Assembly (NCBI GenBank): GCA_015178975.1
Contig: WHVD01000211.1
Location: 59,081 to 123,080, forward strand
Source of the DNA: Hysterangium stoloniferum
Taxonomy: Eukaryota > Basidiomycota > Agaricomycetes > Hysterangiales > Hysterangiaceae
DNA length: 64,000 nt
Reading direction: 5' to 3'
Shown: piece after piece, positions 22,043 to 32,471 of the stretch
Layout of the letters: the number at the start of each line of letters is the position of its first letter
Position numbering within the stretch: position 1 is the first letter of the stretch
Made by a program: the position numbers and the translations under genes
Notes under the pieces: generated by a model
Told to the model about the DNA's origin: nothing
The model's database searches: none
What the model saw: the letters and a program-made list of their open reading frames with translations, nothing else

Positions 22043-22190
22043 AGAGAGTATTTGCAACTAATAATTATCAGCTCCGGAATGATCTGGACATCAACTCCGC
22101 CTATTATTTATTGTCGATCAAAATATTTCCCAACATGTGACCTAAAATGTGACAGCTGAGTCTCCAAACCGGGCTCTTTACCCTAACAGA

Positions 22191-22830
22191 CGTGTTCTCA
22201 AGGCCATCACCTTGTGTTCCAGTGGTCCCCAGTGAGTTCAACCTGTCCCCTCTGTTTTCTATGCTAACTGACTCTTTTCTGAGGCTGTCATCACGTTTTC
22301 CAGGTTTCTCAGTGCATCCAAACCATATCCCTTCTTCCTAATCCAACACACGTGTTCTCAAGGCCATCACTTCGTGTTCCAGTGGTCCCCAGTAAGTTCA
22401 ACCCATCCTCTCTGTTTTCTATGCTAACTGACTCTTTTCTGAGGCTGTCATCACATTTTCCAGGTTTCTCAATGTGTCCAAACCATATCCCTTCTTCCTA
22501 ATCTAACACACGTGTTCTCAAGGCCATCACTTCGTGTTCCAGTGGTCCCCAGTAAGTTCAGCCCATCCTCTCTGTTTTCTATGCTAACTGACTCTTTTCT
22601 GAGGCTGTCATCACGTTTTCCAGGTTTCTCAGTGCGTCCAAACCATATCCCTTCTTCCTAATCTAACACACATGTTCTCAAGGCCATCACTTCGTGTTCC
22701 AGTGGTCCCCAGTAAGTTCAACCCATCCTCTCTGTTTTCTATGCTAACTGACTCTTTTCTGAGGCTGTCATCACGTTTTCCAGGTTTCTCAGTGCATCCA
22801 AACCATATCCCCTCTCCCTAATCTAACACA
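22191..22830 (+). repeat. 160-bp tandem repeat, four units
   Basis: Units begin at 22191, 22351, 22511 and 22671 (exactly 160 bp each) at CGTGTTCTCAAGGCCATCAC. Variation between units is a few bases. The array ends about 30 bp before the start codon of the Myb-like gene, so it occupies the promoter or subterminal position. Confidence 0.95.
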
Positions 22831-22860
22831 CGTCTGCAAGGTCCACATATTCTGAGTGCC

Positions 22861-24227
22861 ATGTCCTACCAATTCAGGACCGTGTCACCTTCTGACTTCT
22901 ATCACACTTCCCTTCTCTCGCCCTCACCTCCTCTCCCATCATCACATGTGATGCCCCTCACACCCACACTCCCATCTTCAAAACGTGCAAGATACTTATC
23001 TGAAGCATCCAACATGCAGGTCCCACACCCCCATAGTCCCATGAACGTGGATACCCCCATATGCCCTCTTCCCCCCAACTCCTCTTCCATGGTCAACGCC
23101 CCCCAACTGGTCACTCCGGTCAGGTCATATCCACGCCATCGCCAGGTCACTTCAGTCACATTATCTCTACGAGTGTTTGAAGGTGAGTCAGACACTGGCA
23201 TTTTCACTGATGGCAGCAAGGATGCCTCTTCACCCACCAAGAAGAGGACACAACGACGCAAGCCCAGGGAGGAGTTCACGACCAATGACCTCAAAGCACT
23301 TTTGATTGCAGTTCTAAATGTCAACCCCTGGATGTGCGCGTGTGGGGAGTCAAAGGACAAGTGGCAGGAGGTGTCAGTTTTGGTCAAACAGGCTAATGCG
23401 TGTGAGGGACGTTCAGCTGATACACTGAAAAACAAGGTGTACAGTCTCTTGAAAGCTGTTGAGGTGCGTTTTTTTTTTCTTTATGTATTTTATTAACAAC
23501 TCTATTAGACTCGAGGTGTTAGCACACAGAATTCTCTCGCTTGTGATGCAGGTCTTTTCACTGCCATCTCAGGTCGTTTGGATTCTGTGGCAGCTCTCAA
23601 AAAACTGGTGGAGGAAACAAGGGAATCTGATCGCGAGAAAGTGAAACTGGTATGTTGTTCTTGATATTATATCTTTATTCTACTCACTTTTTTTAGGAAG
23701 CCGAAGCTCAGAAGACTGCTGGCTTGAACTTGCACAATGCAATGATGAAGGGCCATTCACGCCGATCCCTGAAGAAGTGCACTCAGGACGATCTTTTTTC
23801 AGCCACAGGGCATTCTGACATAGCACAGGAAGACTCCTCTGGCTCTGGCATATCAATGTTGACGAGCCAACACACTTCGAAGAGCAAAAAACGCCGTGAA
23901 GACACACTCGAGTCAATTATCGGCCTCATTCGTACTTCAGTGGATGCGAGGGAGGTTATGATCAGTGAGCAATGCAAGCAGACAGAAGCATTCATTCTGG
24001 AGGCGCGTGCAGCATGAGAGGAGGCGCGTGCAGCATGAGAGGAGGCTCATGCAGCACGAGAGGAGGCGCGTGCAGCACGAGAGGAGGCGCATGCAGCACG
24101 AGAGGAGGCGTGTGCAGCACGAGAGGAGGTGCGTGCAGCACGAGAGGAGGCACATGCAGCACGACTTGCCAGTGATGAGATTGCGAAGTCACTCATTGAT
24201 GTGTTGAGACAGGGGTTGTTGGGATGA
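22861..24227 (+). CDS. Harbinger Myb/SANT-like DNA-binding protein, two TGA stops near the end
   Basis: Partner protein of Harbinger transposases, needed for DNA binding and nuclear import in known systems. Exons 22861-23463, 23509-23649 and 23697-24227; introns GTGCGT...TTAG and GTATGT...TTAG. The joined length is 1275 nt, 425 codons. The N-terminal half is Pro/Ser-rich. The Myb/SANT-like fold covers residues about 125-200 (KPREEFTTNDLKALLIAVLN to LKNKVYSLLKAVE). The C-terminus has KSKKRRE, then eight copies of a seven-residue unit EEARAAR (about 23998-24165), then an amphipathic end. TGA at 24016-24018 and 24037-24039 replaces the CGA found in later units. Confidence 0.82.
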
Positions 24228-24353
24228 TGTTTGTTTTTCTCCATTTTCTTGTGATTTTATCATAGTCGGTTTTCTCAATAATATTTTGTATACAAAAAAG
24301 ATAAAAGAAACTTGTTTTATTGTGAGGAATACAATGGAATACAACAGAGTAAA

Positions 24354-25355
24354 TTAATCATGAAAATATATATCTACAGTTGGCGGCATGCAACCATAAT
24401 GAATAGATGTTTGATTCGGAGTGAGACATGCATGGGCATTGCACAATAGGACACCAATGCGATACATTGTTCCACACTGTGTCCCCAATATCTTCTGCTT
24501 CGCAACTGAATTGAGAAATGGCCAGTCCTGAAGGACGAGGCCAAATCCATGCTCCACTGAAATGCGCACCCTACCCATTGCCGTGTTCCATGCACGCTGT
24601 TCTTCAGAGAGTGGTGCAACTGCAGTGTATGAGCTCACCATGACTGGACTTGTGCCATATGCCAAATCTCCATAGATCTGAAAGTATCGGCACTCAGGGG
24701 GGTCATCTAAAGTCGATCCTGGTTGGATCGCCTTCTGCTCTAACATCGCTAGGAGCCCGCTCTCAGCTAGAACTCCCACATCATTTTGAGGGGCACGAAA
24801 TGGTCCGCTGAGATGTACCATTAGCCTGTTGGGGGCTACAATGCCTTGGAACTTCATGCCGTGGCACTTCTTGTAGCCAGTGTACACAAGCTCCTGAAAT
24901 TCGCCTGGTCGACAGGTGGGACGGATTGTGCAATCGATGAAGCCGAATATTGTAGATGTGGGTGCTCCAAAGTTATGAATGGCTTCGGCATATTCTTGAA
25001 GACGATCCGGGTTGACAACCCCTTCTGTATCCCAGTCTAGTAGATGATCCCACCGGTTGTTGAGAAATTTCGCTGTGGAGTTGATGAGATCAGAGATGAC
25101 ACCCTGCAACAAGTTATATTTGGCAGATAGAGCCCACTGGTCCTCTGGGCTACGCAATCGTGCACAAAGAAGTGTGAATGCCTCGACAGCAGTGGCTTTG
25201 TTGCGGTTAGGAGTGATAAGGGGATCTGGGATCTCAAGGATTTGGCTCAATAGTATGAGCTCATCTGCTGTGAATCTATATAAATACGTTAGCAATGGTC
25301 ATCAAATCAAAAAATATCCATACGCACCTGAATGCCCAAAGACACCCCAACCGCC
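24354..25355 (-). CDS. PIF/Harbinger DDE transposase (HARBI1-like)
   Basis: Main exon 25275-24354 is open for 306 codons. Catalytic residues: Asp in GFIDCT, Asp in GDLAYG, Glu in RVRISVEHGFG, with QELVYTGYKKCHGMKFQ between, as in DDE_Tnp_4 proteins. A 52-bp intron (GTGCGT...TATAG) at 25327-25276 joins a short upstream exon encoding the WAF residues; an upstream 3' splice site (CTAATACATTACAG) suggests at least one more 5' exon that I cannot place. No stop or frameshift in the main exon, so the protein may be functional. Convergent with the Myb gene, 127 bp between stop codons. Confidence 0.85.
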
Positions 25356-25379
25356 CTGTAATGTATTAGCCTTATTTTA

Positions 25380-26500
25380 ATATTATTTTCTGGAAAAAGG
25401 AGTCCAATGCTCTATCAAAGTGTGCAAATACTCAATTCACTACAAGGTAAAATAATTTAAGTATTTGATATTAATCAGTGGCAGCCTAAATAGACTTAGA
25501 ACCCCTGAAGTCAAGAGTTTACTTGAATATATGCACCCTACTTCGCAAAGAAGGTTTTGAGAGCTGCTTGTGCAAGCTTGTTCTTTTTCTGTGATAACAA
25601 CTACTAAAATAAGAATAACAATTTACTGATTCCAAAGCTAGATTTAACTTCAATGCTAGCTAGTTTATATATATTTTATACTATTTGTCAAACAGTAAAA
25701 ATATTTATAAACGGGTCAAAAGATTAGATATAGAATAAAACACTATTTGGCTAATATATGCTTTATTTACACTAACCTACAAGGTCTACTGTGATACTAA
25801 CTTATCAGGATCTTAATGTAGTCTTAATGATTCTGCAAGAATATTCTCAGTATTTAACTATAAGCCAAACCAGGAGAAATTAGAATTATATTCTAATTTC
25901 AAATAATCAAACAAACAATTTATTTATTACTTGGTTGATAGCCAACAACTCTAACCGAGGTGGCAACGGATTCCAACAACTTAAATAGAAGTTAGAAAAA
26001 GTAATAAAGCCAGCTACTCAATTAAGAGGTGGCAAGGGGGAACAAAAGTCAACAACTCAGATTGAGGTGACAGGGGGAACAAAGATCAGTCAACAACTCA
26101 GATTGAGGTGACAAGGGATCTTATTGGGCCAACAACTCTGATAGAGGTGGCAAGGGTTTCCAACAGCTCTGATAGAGGTGGAATTAGATGTCCAACTGCC
26201 CAGATTGGGGTGGAGTAGCCTGCTTGCTGCAGTGACACACAGATGTGGTGTAAATGGGTTGATAAAATTGGTTAAAATTGGTTGTATTTCATGGCTGGAG
26301 CAGAGCTCCTTGTTATGAACTGTGTCTTACGCATGCCCTGAATAAACACGAGGATAAACACGATGTCACAAACAACAATAACACTTTGACCACGAACCGT
26401 AAATATTTCTTTTTGTCCATTTCCTATTGTTACAATCCCATTGTCCTACCGTCTCTTTTGTGCCATGGGATTCATTGTTCGCATCCACATAAATACGAGC
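25380..26500. other. Noncoding Harbinger interior with an irregular minisatellite
   Basis: AT-rich, no gene. At 25937-26215 six or seven irregular units share CAACAACTC.GATNGAGGTGGCAAGG, spaced about 33-55 bp. The open frame at 26278-26562 has no recognised domain. Confidence 0.6.
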
Positions 26501-26516
26501 ACTACCAATGTATGTT

Positions 26517-26676
26517 CCTCAGTCGATTTACAATCTTCGTGTCGACTGAGGTACGTTACTAAATATGTTTCTTTTCTTTCACGCACTAGCATGCTAACGA
26601 TTGTGTGGTAGATACTATATTTGTAATAGGTTCGATCTTTTATATCAGTTGATTTACAATCTTCGTGTCGACTGAG
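26517..26676 (+). repeat. Pair of short hairpins, CCTCAGTCGA / TCGACTGAGG
   Basis: Hairpin 1 at 26517-26551 has arms CCTCAGTCGA and TCGACTGAGG around 15 bases. Hairpin 2 at 26645-26676 has the same right arm core and a degraded left arm (TCAGTTGA). Both loops contain TTTACAATCTTCGTG. A second pair with the same arms lies at 50147-50466. Confidence 0.7.
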
Positions 26677-26689
26677 ATACTATATTTGT

Positions 26690-27331
26690 AATACTCCTTA
26701 TATACACTGAGATGTGAGACATTTAGAGACATATTGAACTTTATTTCCTATTTTAGCTATTTTACTTGGAATGTTTTAGACATTTCTGCCATTCTCTACT
26801 GTAGCATATATGATGACATAATGTATGACATAATATTCCCAGATGACATAACATATGACTTAATATTCCCAAATGACATAATGTATGACATAATATTCCC
26901 GCGCTAGTGCGCATGTGACACCTGTCGCGCCTTGTGACTGTCGCGCGCCCTTGTGACTGTCGCGCGCCCTTGTGACTGTCGCGCGCCCTTGTGACTGTCG
27001 CGCGCCCTTGTGACTGTCACTCGGTGTGACGATGGTCACTTGTTGTGACGGCCGGTCACTTGTTGTGACGAATTATTCCCGCGCGTTGTGTAATAAGCGC
27101 CAGGTGGCCGGTTTGAAGATATATAGTTAAAAAAGAATAGAAAGTAGAAATTTCGTAGCTTCCTCAATTTATAAGATAAAAATGCAAAATAAATTGCATA
27201 AATTCAATATAAATTAAGAGAATATTGTACAATTTTTATAATCGCGATATAAGTACATTTAGAAGCCTTTGTTAAGAATTTCGTTTTGGGGAAATTGTGA
27301 AAAATAGAAAAACCTTTTAAAATACATGACA
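26690..27331 (+). repeat. LTR-like repeat R, copy 1
   Basis: Shares most of its length with 42098-42618: CTCCTTATATACACTGAGA at the left, ATTTAGCTATTTTACTTGGA, a 19-bp minisatellite block, TAGTTAAAAAAGAATA, ATATAAGTACATTTA and an end in AATACATRACA. The ACA end suggests an LTR. The left TG end and a duplication could not be fixed. Confidence 0.6.
26934..27010 (+). repeat. CpG-rich 19-bp minisatellite
   Basis: About four units of GTGACTGTCGCGCGCCCTT, followed by GTGACGATGGTCACTTGTTGTGACG variants. It is the densest CpG cluster in the window, while nearby elements have lost most CpG. The equivalent block in copy 2 (42298-42360) is AT-rich, with 19-bp TGTCACATATTGTGACAAA units. Confidence 0.85.
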
Positions 27332-27713
27332 CGCCCAAGCCTGTTCAGATAGTCCACAGTAATCCTCTCTCCTCCCTGATCTGGCCAAGGTCATTGCTTG
27401 AGTAGTGCAGAAATGGTTGCAAGAGTTGCAACATTGGCTGCATCGTCAAGTTGGAGTTGGATAGTGGGGAACAAAATGGGTGATGCAGTGAGAGGCTGTG
27501 CTGTGCAATGTTGGATAAAGACATTGGCAATAGTACTGGCAATGAGGGCCTTCTGTCACCTGGAGAGTGTTTTTCTCAATGGTCTTGACTGCGTGACAGA
27601 CATAATTATGCTACAACTAATGTTGAATACTAAGTACCACAGGCGCCAATATTATCCAACATAATATCGGATCAAAAAATGCTAATATATATTAGTTGCA
27701 AATACTCTCTATT

Positions 27714-28070
27714 CTCCCAGTCGCCTGTTGCTCCTATTTGTCCCTATTTTGGAAATGGAAAGAATCTAGTGTGCCTCTTTATTGTATCTTTATTATATCT
27801 ATGTTTGGTAGTCTAGCCACACTTGTTATATTATTCATTGCTTTTCTCTCTGTTGTCTGTTTGCACATTTCGTCTTTCCATGCAATGTGTTCTGTCAGTT
27901 GCCTACTGTTCCTATTTGTCCCCATTTTAGAAATACAATAAATTTAGCATGCTCCTTCGTTATACCTTTATTGTATCTACATTTGGTAGTTTAGCCACAT
28001 TTTTATATTCTTCGTCATCTTAACTGTCTCTGTTGCCTGTTTGTTGGATTGTCTATTCAGTGTACTATAC
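27714..28070 (+). repeat. About 178-bp tandem repeat, right part (two units)
   Basis: Units begin at 27718 and 27896 and continue the array interrupted by the Harbinger element; the last unit fades near 28070. Same internal blocks as at 21504-22042. Confidence 0.88.
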
Positions 28071-28082
28071 ATGGCTTGATAC

Positions 28083-28929
28083 TAATTTACTAGAGTTCCA
28101 TGATTCCGAACTGCCTTGCAAAAGGTTTCCCCTTGCTTCTGATAGATTCCTGATGTATACTTCAAATGCAACTTGATCATATCTCGTATTGGCCAGTAGT
28201 TGTCATACTTATTGACAACTGGATAATGCTTTTTTGCCTTCCAATACAGGCATGAGGATCATGAGTGGACGATGATAGATTATCTAACACTTACCAAGGC
28301 ACAAATTGCATTAATGTCAGCAGATTTCTGTTTCTTGTAACTTTTCGTGGTGTCCAGTGTATCATTTGCTTTATTCTTCACAAATCGCTATGGAGGGCTA
28401 AGAGACAGGAAGTAAATTTACAATGCATGCTGAAACTCACAGTGACATTCTCTAGTAGATCAGGACTCCAGCCACACAGCTCACTCTCAACACTGTACCC
28501 ACCAGAGTTAGGACATCCAGGTTCACCCTGTGGTTTGGGAATCTTGTTATTGTTGCATTTTCCAAGGATTCCAAGGGTTCCACCGCCTTCATTGTCTCAA
28601 TCATCATTTTCTATCACATCATCCAATTCTTTGTCTTGTGAATCTATATCTGAATGCATATCCAATTCAATTGATGTCAGCATTCCATCATTGTGGCCCC
28701 ATTCTTCAGCAAAATCGATGCGAGGTGTAATTATTGGTCGGTGACCTGAAGCCTTCAATGGTTGGAACTCAATCTCGGAGGTGATGAGTGGTAGATGTCG
28801 AGCGATTGTGTGCTGCATGAATGGTGGGATTGGCCTGAATGTCAATATATCAGCAACACTTAAAGGGACAAGAGTGTTTTGTTCCATTTCTGGTTCATCT
28901 TGAGTTAGTTGCATACACAATGAGTACAA
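28083..28929 (-). pseudogene. Unfamiliar acidic multi-exon gene inside the Plavaka element (gene PB)
   Basis: ATG near 28929 (MYSLCMQLTQDEPEMEQNTL). Exon 1 ends at a GTGAGT site near 28442, after KIPKPQGEPG.PNSGGYS and LCGWSPDLLENVT. It is followed by exons with DTTKSYKKQKSADINAI (about 28290-28365) and KYDNYWPIRDMIKLHLKYTS (about 28130-28190). I recall the order Pro-Gln-Gly..NSGGY, TKSY.KQ, then a Y.D.WP.RD.hK.+LKYTS block from repeated hypothetical proteins of Agaricomycetes; no function is known to me. One TGA near 28600 sits in a D-rich stretch. A 101-bp tandem duplication overlaps the start codon region. Confidence 0.5.
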
Positions 28930-29066
28930 TTAACACGCTGCACCAATATTGAGTAATATGGAACAAGGACAAGAGTGTTTTGTTCCATTTCTGATTCATC
29001 TTGAGTTAGTTGCATACACGATGAGTACAATTAACATGCTGCACCAATATTGAGTAATATGGAACA
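28866..29066 (+). repeat. 101-bp tandem duplication at the start of gene PB
   Basis: GGACAAGAGTGTTTTGTTCC begins at about 28866 and again at about 28967. The two copies, through ATATTGAGTAATATGGAACAA, differ at only a few positions, which are CG/CA or TG changes. Confidence 0.85.
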
Positions 29067-29148
29067 ATAACCATATAACGGTTTAAAGCTGATTTAAAGG
29101 CGAAGGCGAAGACCTAGAGAACATATCAGAAACCCAAGATACTCATCG

Positions 29149-31422
29149 ATGGTGCCTGCCTTAGAAACATTCATAGATTCCTTCTTGCCTGAGTCGGAGG
29201 ATGTGAGCACCTTATGCCATGTTAGGGTTTCCTCATTTTAACTAAGCCAGCCAGTGCTATCGGTTAGTTGCCTCTCTCGATGGACATGGAGGACCTGTGA
29301 ATGCCTTTGCATTCAACACTGGCTCTACCCTGCTGGCCAGCGGAGGTTTGTATATCCTAGTTTCATATAATTAACTGAAAAATGAAATGACATCAGGAGA
29401 CGATGAAGAAGTTCGAATATGGGACTTGAAGATACACACCCTTTTTCAGATGCTTGCCAACAATAATCAGCATTGGGGACAGATCACAACTATCAACTTT
29501 ATCAACCGAGATGCCACACCTTCTGGAATAGAGTGGCTTTGTTTCGGAACTGGTTGTGGACAGTTTTTGGTATATCGTCACAATTGCAAGGCAGTAAGTG
29601 GATAACTATTCCAATTATTGTGTTGTCTAATGCTGTGCAGTCAGACTTCACTGAGTATATTCATCAAGAAATCTTTCCCCTTAATGATAGTATAGAAAGT
29701 CTTGCCTTTGATCCCTCAGCTCAACGTTTGACCATCACCAGCCACTATGGGCAACTCAAAGTCTTTCAAGTTGATCATGTGTTACGACTGTGTTGCAACC
29801 CTTTGCACACCGACGATCCCCGATGGTATATCGTAGTTATACGTCTTCAATAAGACGAGATCTCGGAAGCCGTCAGTCCCCTGACGCTGACATATGCCTT
29901 CTGGTCAATCAAACCCGACTACGCCTTTCTGTCTGGTTATGTTTAATACGTCCTTTTCATTATGTTGATCCGTTCCACTGTATGTTTCACACATGTCTAT
30001 CTATATTTGTAGTCCTCGAACTATTTCCTTTTATCGTAATTCCCATTCTCGGTTATCATCGGCCTCCGAACTAATCATAAACTTCCTGTTCCTAGTCAAG
30101 CTTAATGCTAATACCGTTTTCCACCCTTCTCCCCATTAGTATTTTCTAGACACCTGTTACTTGTATATGAACCCGCTGTAGTTGTAGTTACTAGGCAATC
30201 AGAATATCGACTCAGAATACCCTCTTACATCTGTAGCAGTCTCATACTGAGAATCCCCCATCCGCCTTCACGTGCGCTCGCCCACTCTCGGCCCCGACCC
30301 CTCGGCCCGACACTTGACTTGTCCTTCGGTTCCGATCGGTATCTCGCCGAAAGGTTCTTCTTAGGATTAGTCTTCGCCCGTCCAAAATTTAAGGACAACC
30401 AACGGATAATTGCGAGGGCGCAGCACATAAGCTGAAGCCAAGTCCTTCCGATTGGTCCCCGTCGGCCGCCAACATTAGTCAGTTTCCAGTTCTTAACATC
30501 ATGCCCATCTCACTAAACTGTGGGAGGATACACTCCCCGATGTGATTCCCCAAGCTGTCTCTTTTGCTGATGAAGGAACTTCAGTGATCGTATATGTGAT
30601 GGAAACAGGGATGATGTAAGTGTATACCTTAGTATCTATCAATAATACCAACAGCAAAATTATAGTTCTTGTAAAGACACTGAAACAGCAACTGAGAAGT
30701 ACAATTGTCCACTTAAATCAGCAATGTGGGTTGCCCTTTCACTCTTATCTTCCATTGTGTTTTTGAAACTTTCTCAGTGGAAATGTTGATATTTGTGCTT
30801 CGAGTGGAAATGTTTTAATCAATAATATGGGTAATGGGTTTGACCTCTACCCTGCCAACCATACCACGCTGATGAGGACATTCAAAGTCCACACACAGAA
30901 GAAGTTTGTGAAAGCTGGTGTATTTGCTGAAAGGGGAAAAGCTGTTGTCTGCAGGAGCGACCATGGAAAGGCATATGTCTTTGGTATTGACAACAGAAAA
31001 CCGCAACAAATTCCGAGGCATGGGGGTGCTGAACAGATGATTCAAGTAGTAGGGGTAAGAGACTATGTTGATGAGATCACAAAAGGTTTATTCACCAAAT
31101 GCACTAGGCAATGTCCTCCCAGAGTAGCCAAATTATTGTAACAGGTGCCTCCACAGGCAAATACATTCGTATCTGGAAAAAAAGGGTACTGGTAAATCTT
31201 CAAAGGCCATCACATTATGAAAATTAATTCTACCATCAGACTCAACCTGTTCGGGTGGAACACAGACGTCCCCAATGTTCTGACTTCCAGTTCCTCATGA
31301 ACATTGTTGTAATATTACTCCTCGCAATCTGGACTTCAAATGCATGGCTTCCACCTATAAAAGAAGTAAGCTTACATTAAACTCCACTGAATGGATTGTA
31401 CTTATAGATACTAGCAATATGA
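29149..31422 (+). pseudogene. WD40-repeat protein with C-terminal membrane segment, interrupted by a solo LTR
   Basis: Beta-propeller-type protein carried as Plavaka cargo. Exons: 29149-29202, 29255-29345, 29397-29593, 29641-29779 plus 30504-30615 (split by the solo LTR), 30778-31054, 31108-31185, 31240-31365, 31408-31422. Without the LTR and one duplication the exons sum to 1089 nt, exactly 363 codons, with no stop. WD motifs: SGGDDEEVRIWDLK (exons 2-3), YGQLKVFQVDH (exon 4), DHGKAYVFGIDN (exon 5), TGKYIRIWKK (exon 6). Exon 7 has a hydrophobic helix, FLMNIVVILLLAIW, before the end. The structure looks selected until the LTR hit. The cellular role is unknown. Confidence 0.85.
29780..30498 (+). 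repeat. Solo LTR (719 bp) inside an exon of the WD40 gene
   Basis: TGTTACGACTGTG...CAGTTCTTAACA with duplication TCATG at 29775-29779 and 30499-30503. Same family as the inverted copy at 17706-18427. It interrupts the codon after FQVDH of exon 4. Confidence 0.95.
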
Positions 31423-32471
31423 GACATTCACTTCACGCATTTCCACCAATAACCCAAGTTATATTGAGACTATTCAGGCATTGATGCCATGACACAGTGA
31501 GCCCTCCGTGAATTTTATGGAACTGATCCATTCAATGGATGATGACACCCTGCATAGGGTATTCAAGATGGAAATGGGTCCACAATTGACAGAGACGTAC
31601 TCACAGGACATTGCAGAGAACGCTAATTAGCTGGTAATCGTGATACCCTTTATGTATATTATAGTAGTTGGATGGACTTGTGCAGACTTCTATTATATAC
31701 CCTACTTTCAAGTCAGTCGGAAATTTGCAGGGTGGAGACGGCCAATATTCATGCAGTGTGGGATGTCGCCAGCTAAGTGTGCCAAGGTAAACCCCAGACA
31801 GGCTCAGCTGCATGAGGGTATTACAGTGGTTACCCCAGGGCATTGCGTGCCTCAAGAGACCCAAGGCATCTAATATGATAGTGAGATAGCCTTGTAGATA
31901 GTATGCTACCTTGAACTTATTAAGTAATTAAGAGTTGTATTAAATTATAATTTGTGCCGAGTGCGCCATTCTAGAGTGGCTAGGAAGGTTAGAATGCGAG
32001 CTCATCGTGCGGCAATGGAAACTGAGTGAGAGCGGTGATGCCCAGATACATCTCCCACAGCCTGAAAACCAGAAAGATACTTTTTCACCATCCAATGCAT
32101 TACCATATGCGATGAGTAGTTGAAACACGAGATCTCATGTATTAGTGCTCAAGCACATCCACAAGAGTACTGTATGGGGAGCTACTAACTATCGGAGTTA
32201 TCATGATATATATTACTTAGAACGTGATGCTTTCTAGTAATTGTCTAGTCTGCACTTGCAACAAAAGTCCTTGGGTCCTCTGACAGAGTCAAAACTGTAC
32301 CATTCAGTCCCAGAATATCAACTATGAGATCTCAGATAGGTGACCTCAAGCTTAGTGACAGTAAGTGTGATGGTGGGGTTAAATGCAACAGATTGCAACA
32401 ATTTTATTGAAAGGGTGATTACTTTACAGTGGCCAAACATGAGGCTAGACATACCAAAGATTTTTGATTTG
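31423..32471. other. No supported gene between WD40 gene and transposase
   Basis: Open frames on both strands (31601-31864, 31640-31873, 31940-32128) show no known motif and no clear splice context. The part from about 32130 may hold 3' exons or the 3' UTR of the Plavaka transposase. Confidence 0.4.

Larger units (their letters stand above)
22043..27710. mobile_element. PIF/Harbinger DNA transposon with two convergent genes
   Basis: The element is 5668 bp. A perfect 21-bp terminal inverted repeat starts AGAGAGTATTTGCAACTAAT (22043-22063 and 27690-27710). The 3-bp duplication ATT lies at 22040-22042 and 27711-27713, and neighbouring 178-bp units show the empty site (TGTATTCTCCC). It carries the usual pair: a Myb/SANT-like DNA-binding gene (22861-24227, plus) and a DDE transposase (24354 to about 25355, minus). 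The right 2.3 kb is noncoding and includes an LTR-like repeat (26690-27331). Confidence 0.93.

Noticed and set aside
21456-22061. Several overlapping open frames with repeated SPIWKWKESSV-type peptides.
   Set aside because: They come from reading the 178-bp tandem repeat in different frames; no start context, no domain.
22902-23435. 177-codon minus-strand open frame.
   Set aside because: Opposite the well-supported first exon of the Myb-like gene; a shadow frame.
23937-24244. Cys-rich and Arg-rich open frames (CCTRLLSCC or STRGGACSTRG repeats).
   Set aside because: Other frames of the 21-bp heptad repeat of the Myb-like gene.
26690-27331. Repeat R as a complete solo LTR with duplication.
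   Set aside because: The right end ACA is clear, but no left TG and no matching 5-bp duplication could be fixed at either copy, so it is listed only as LTR-like.
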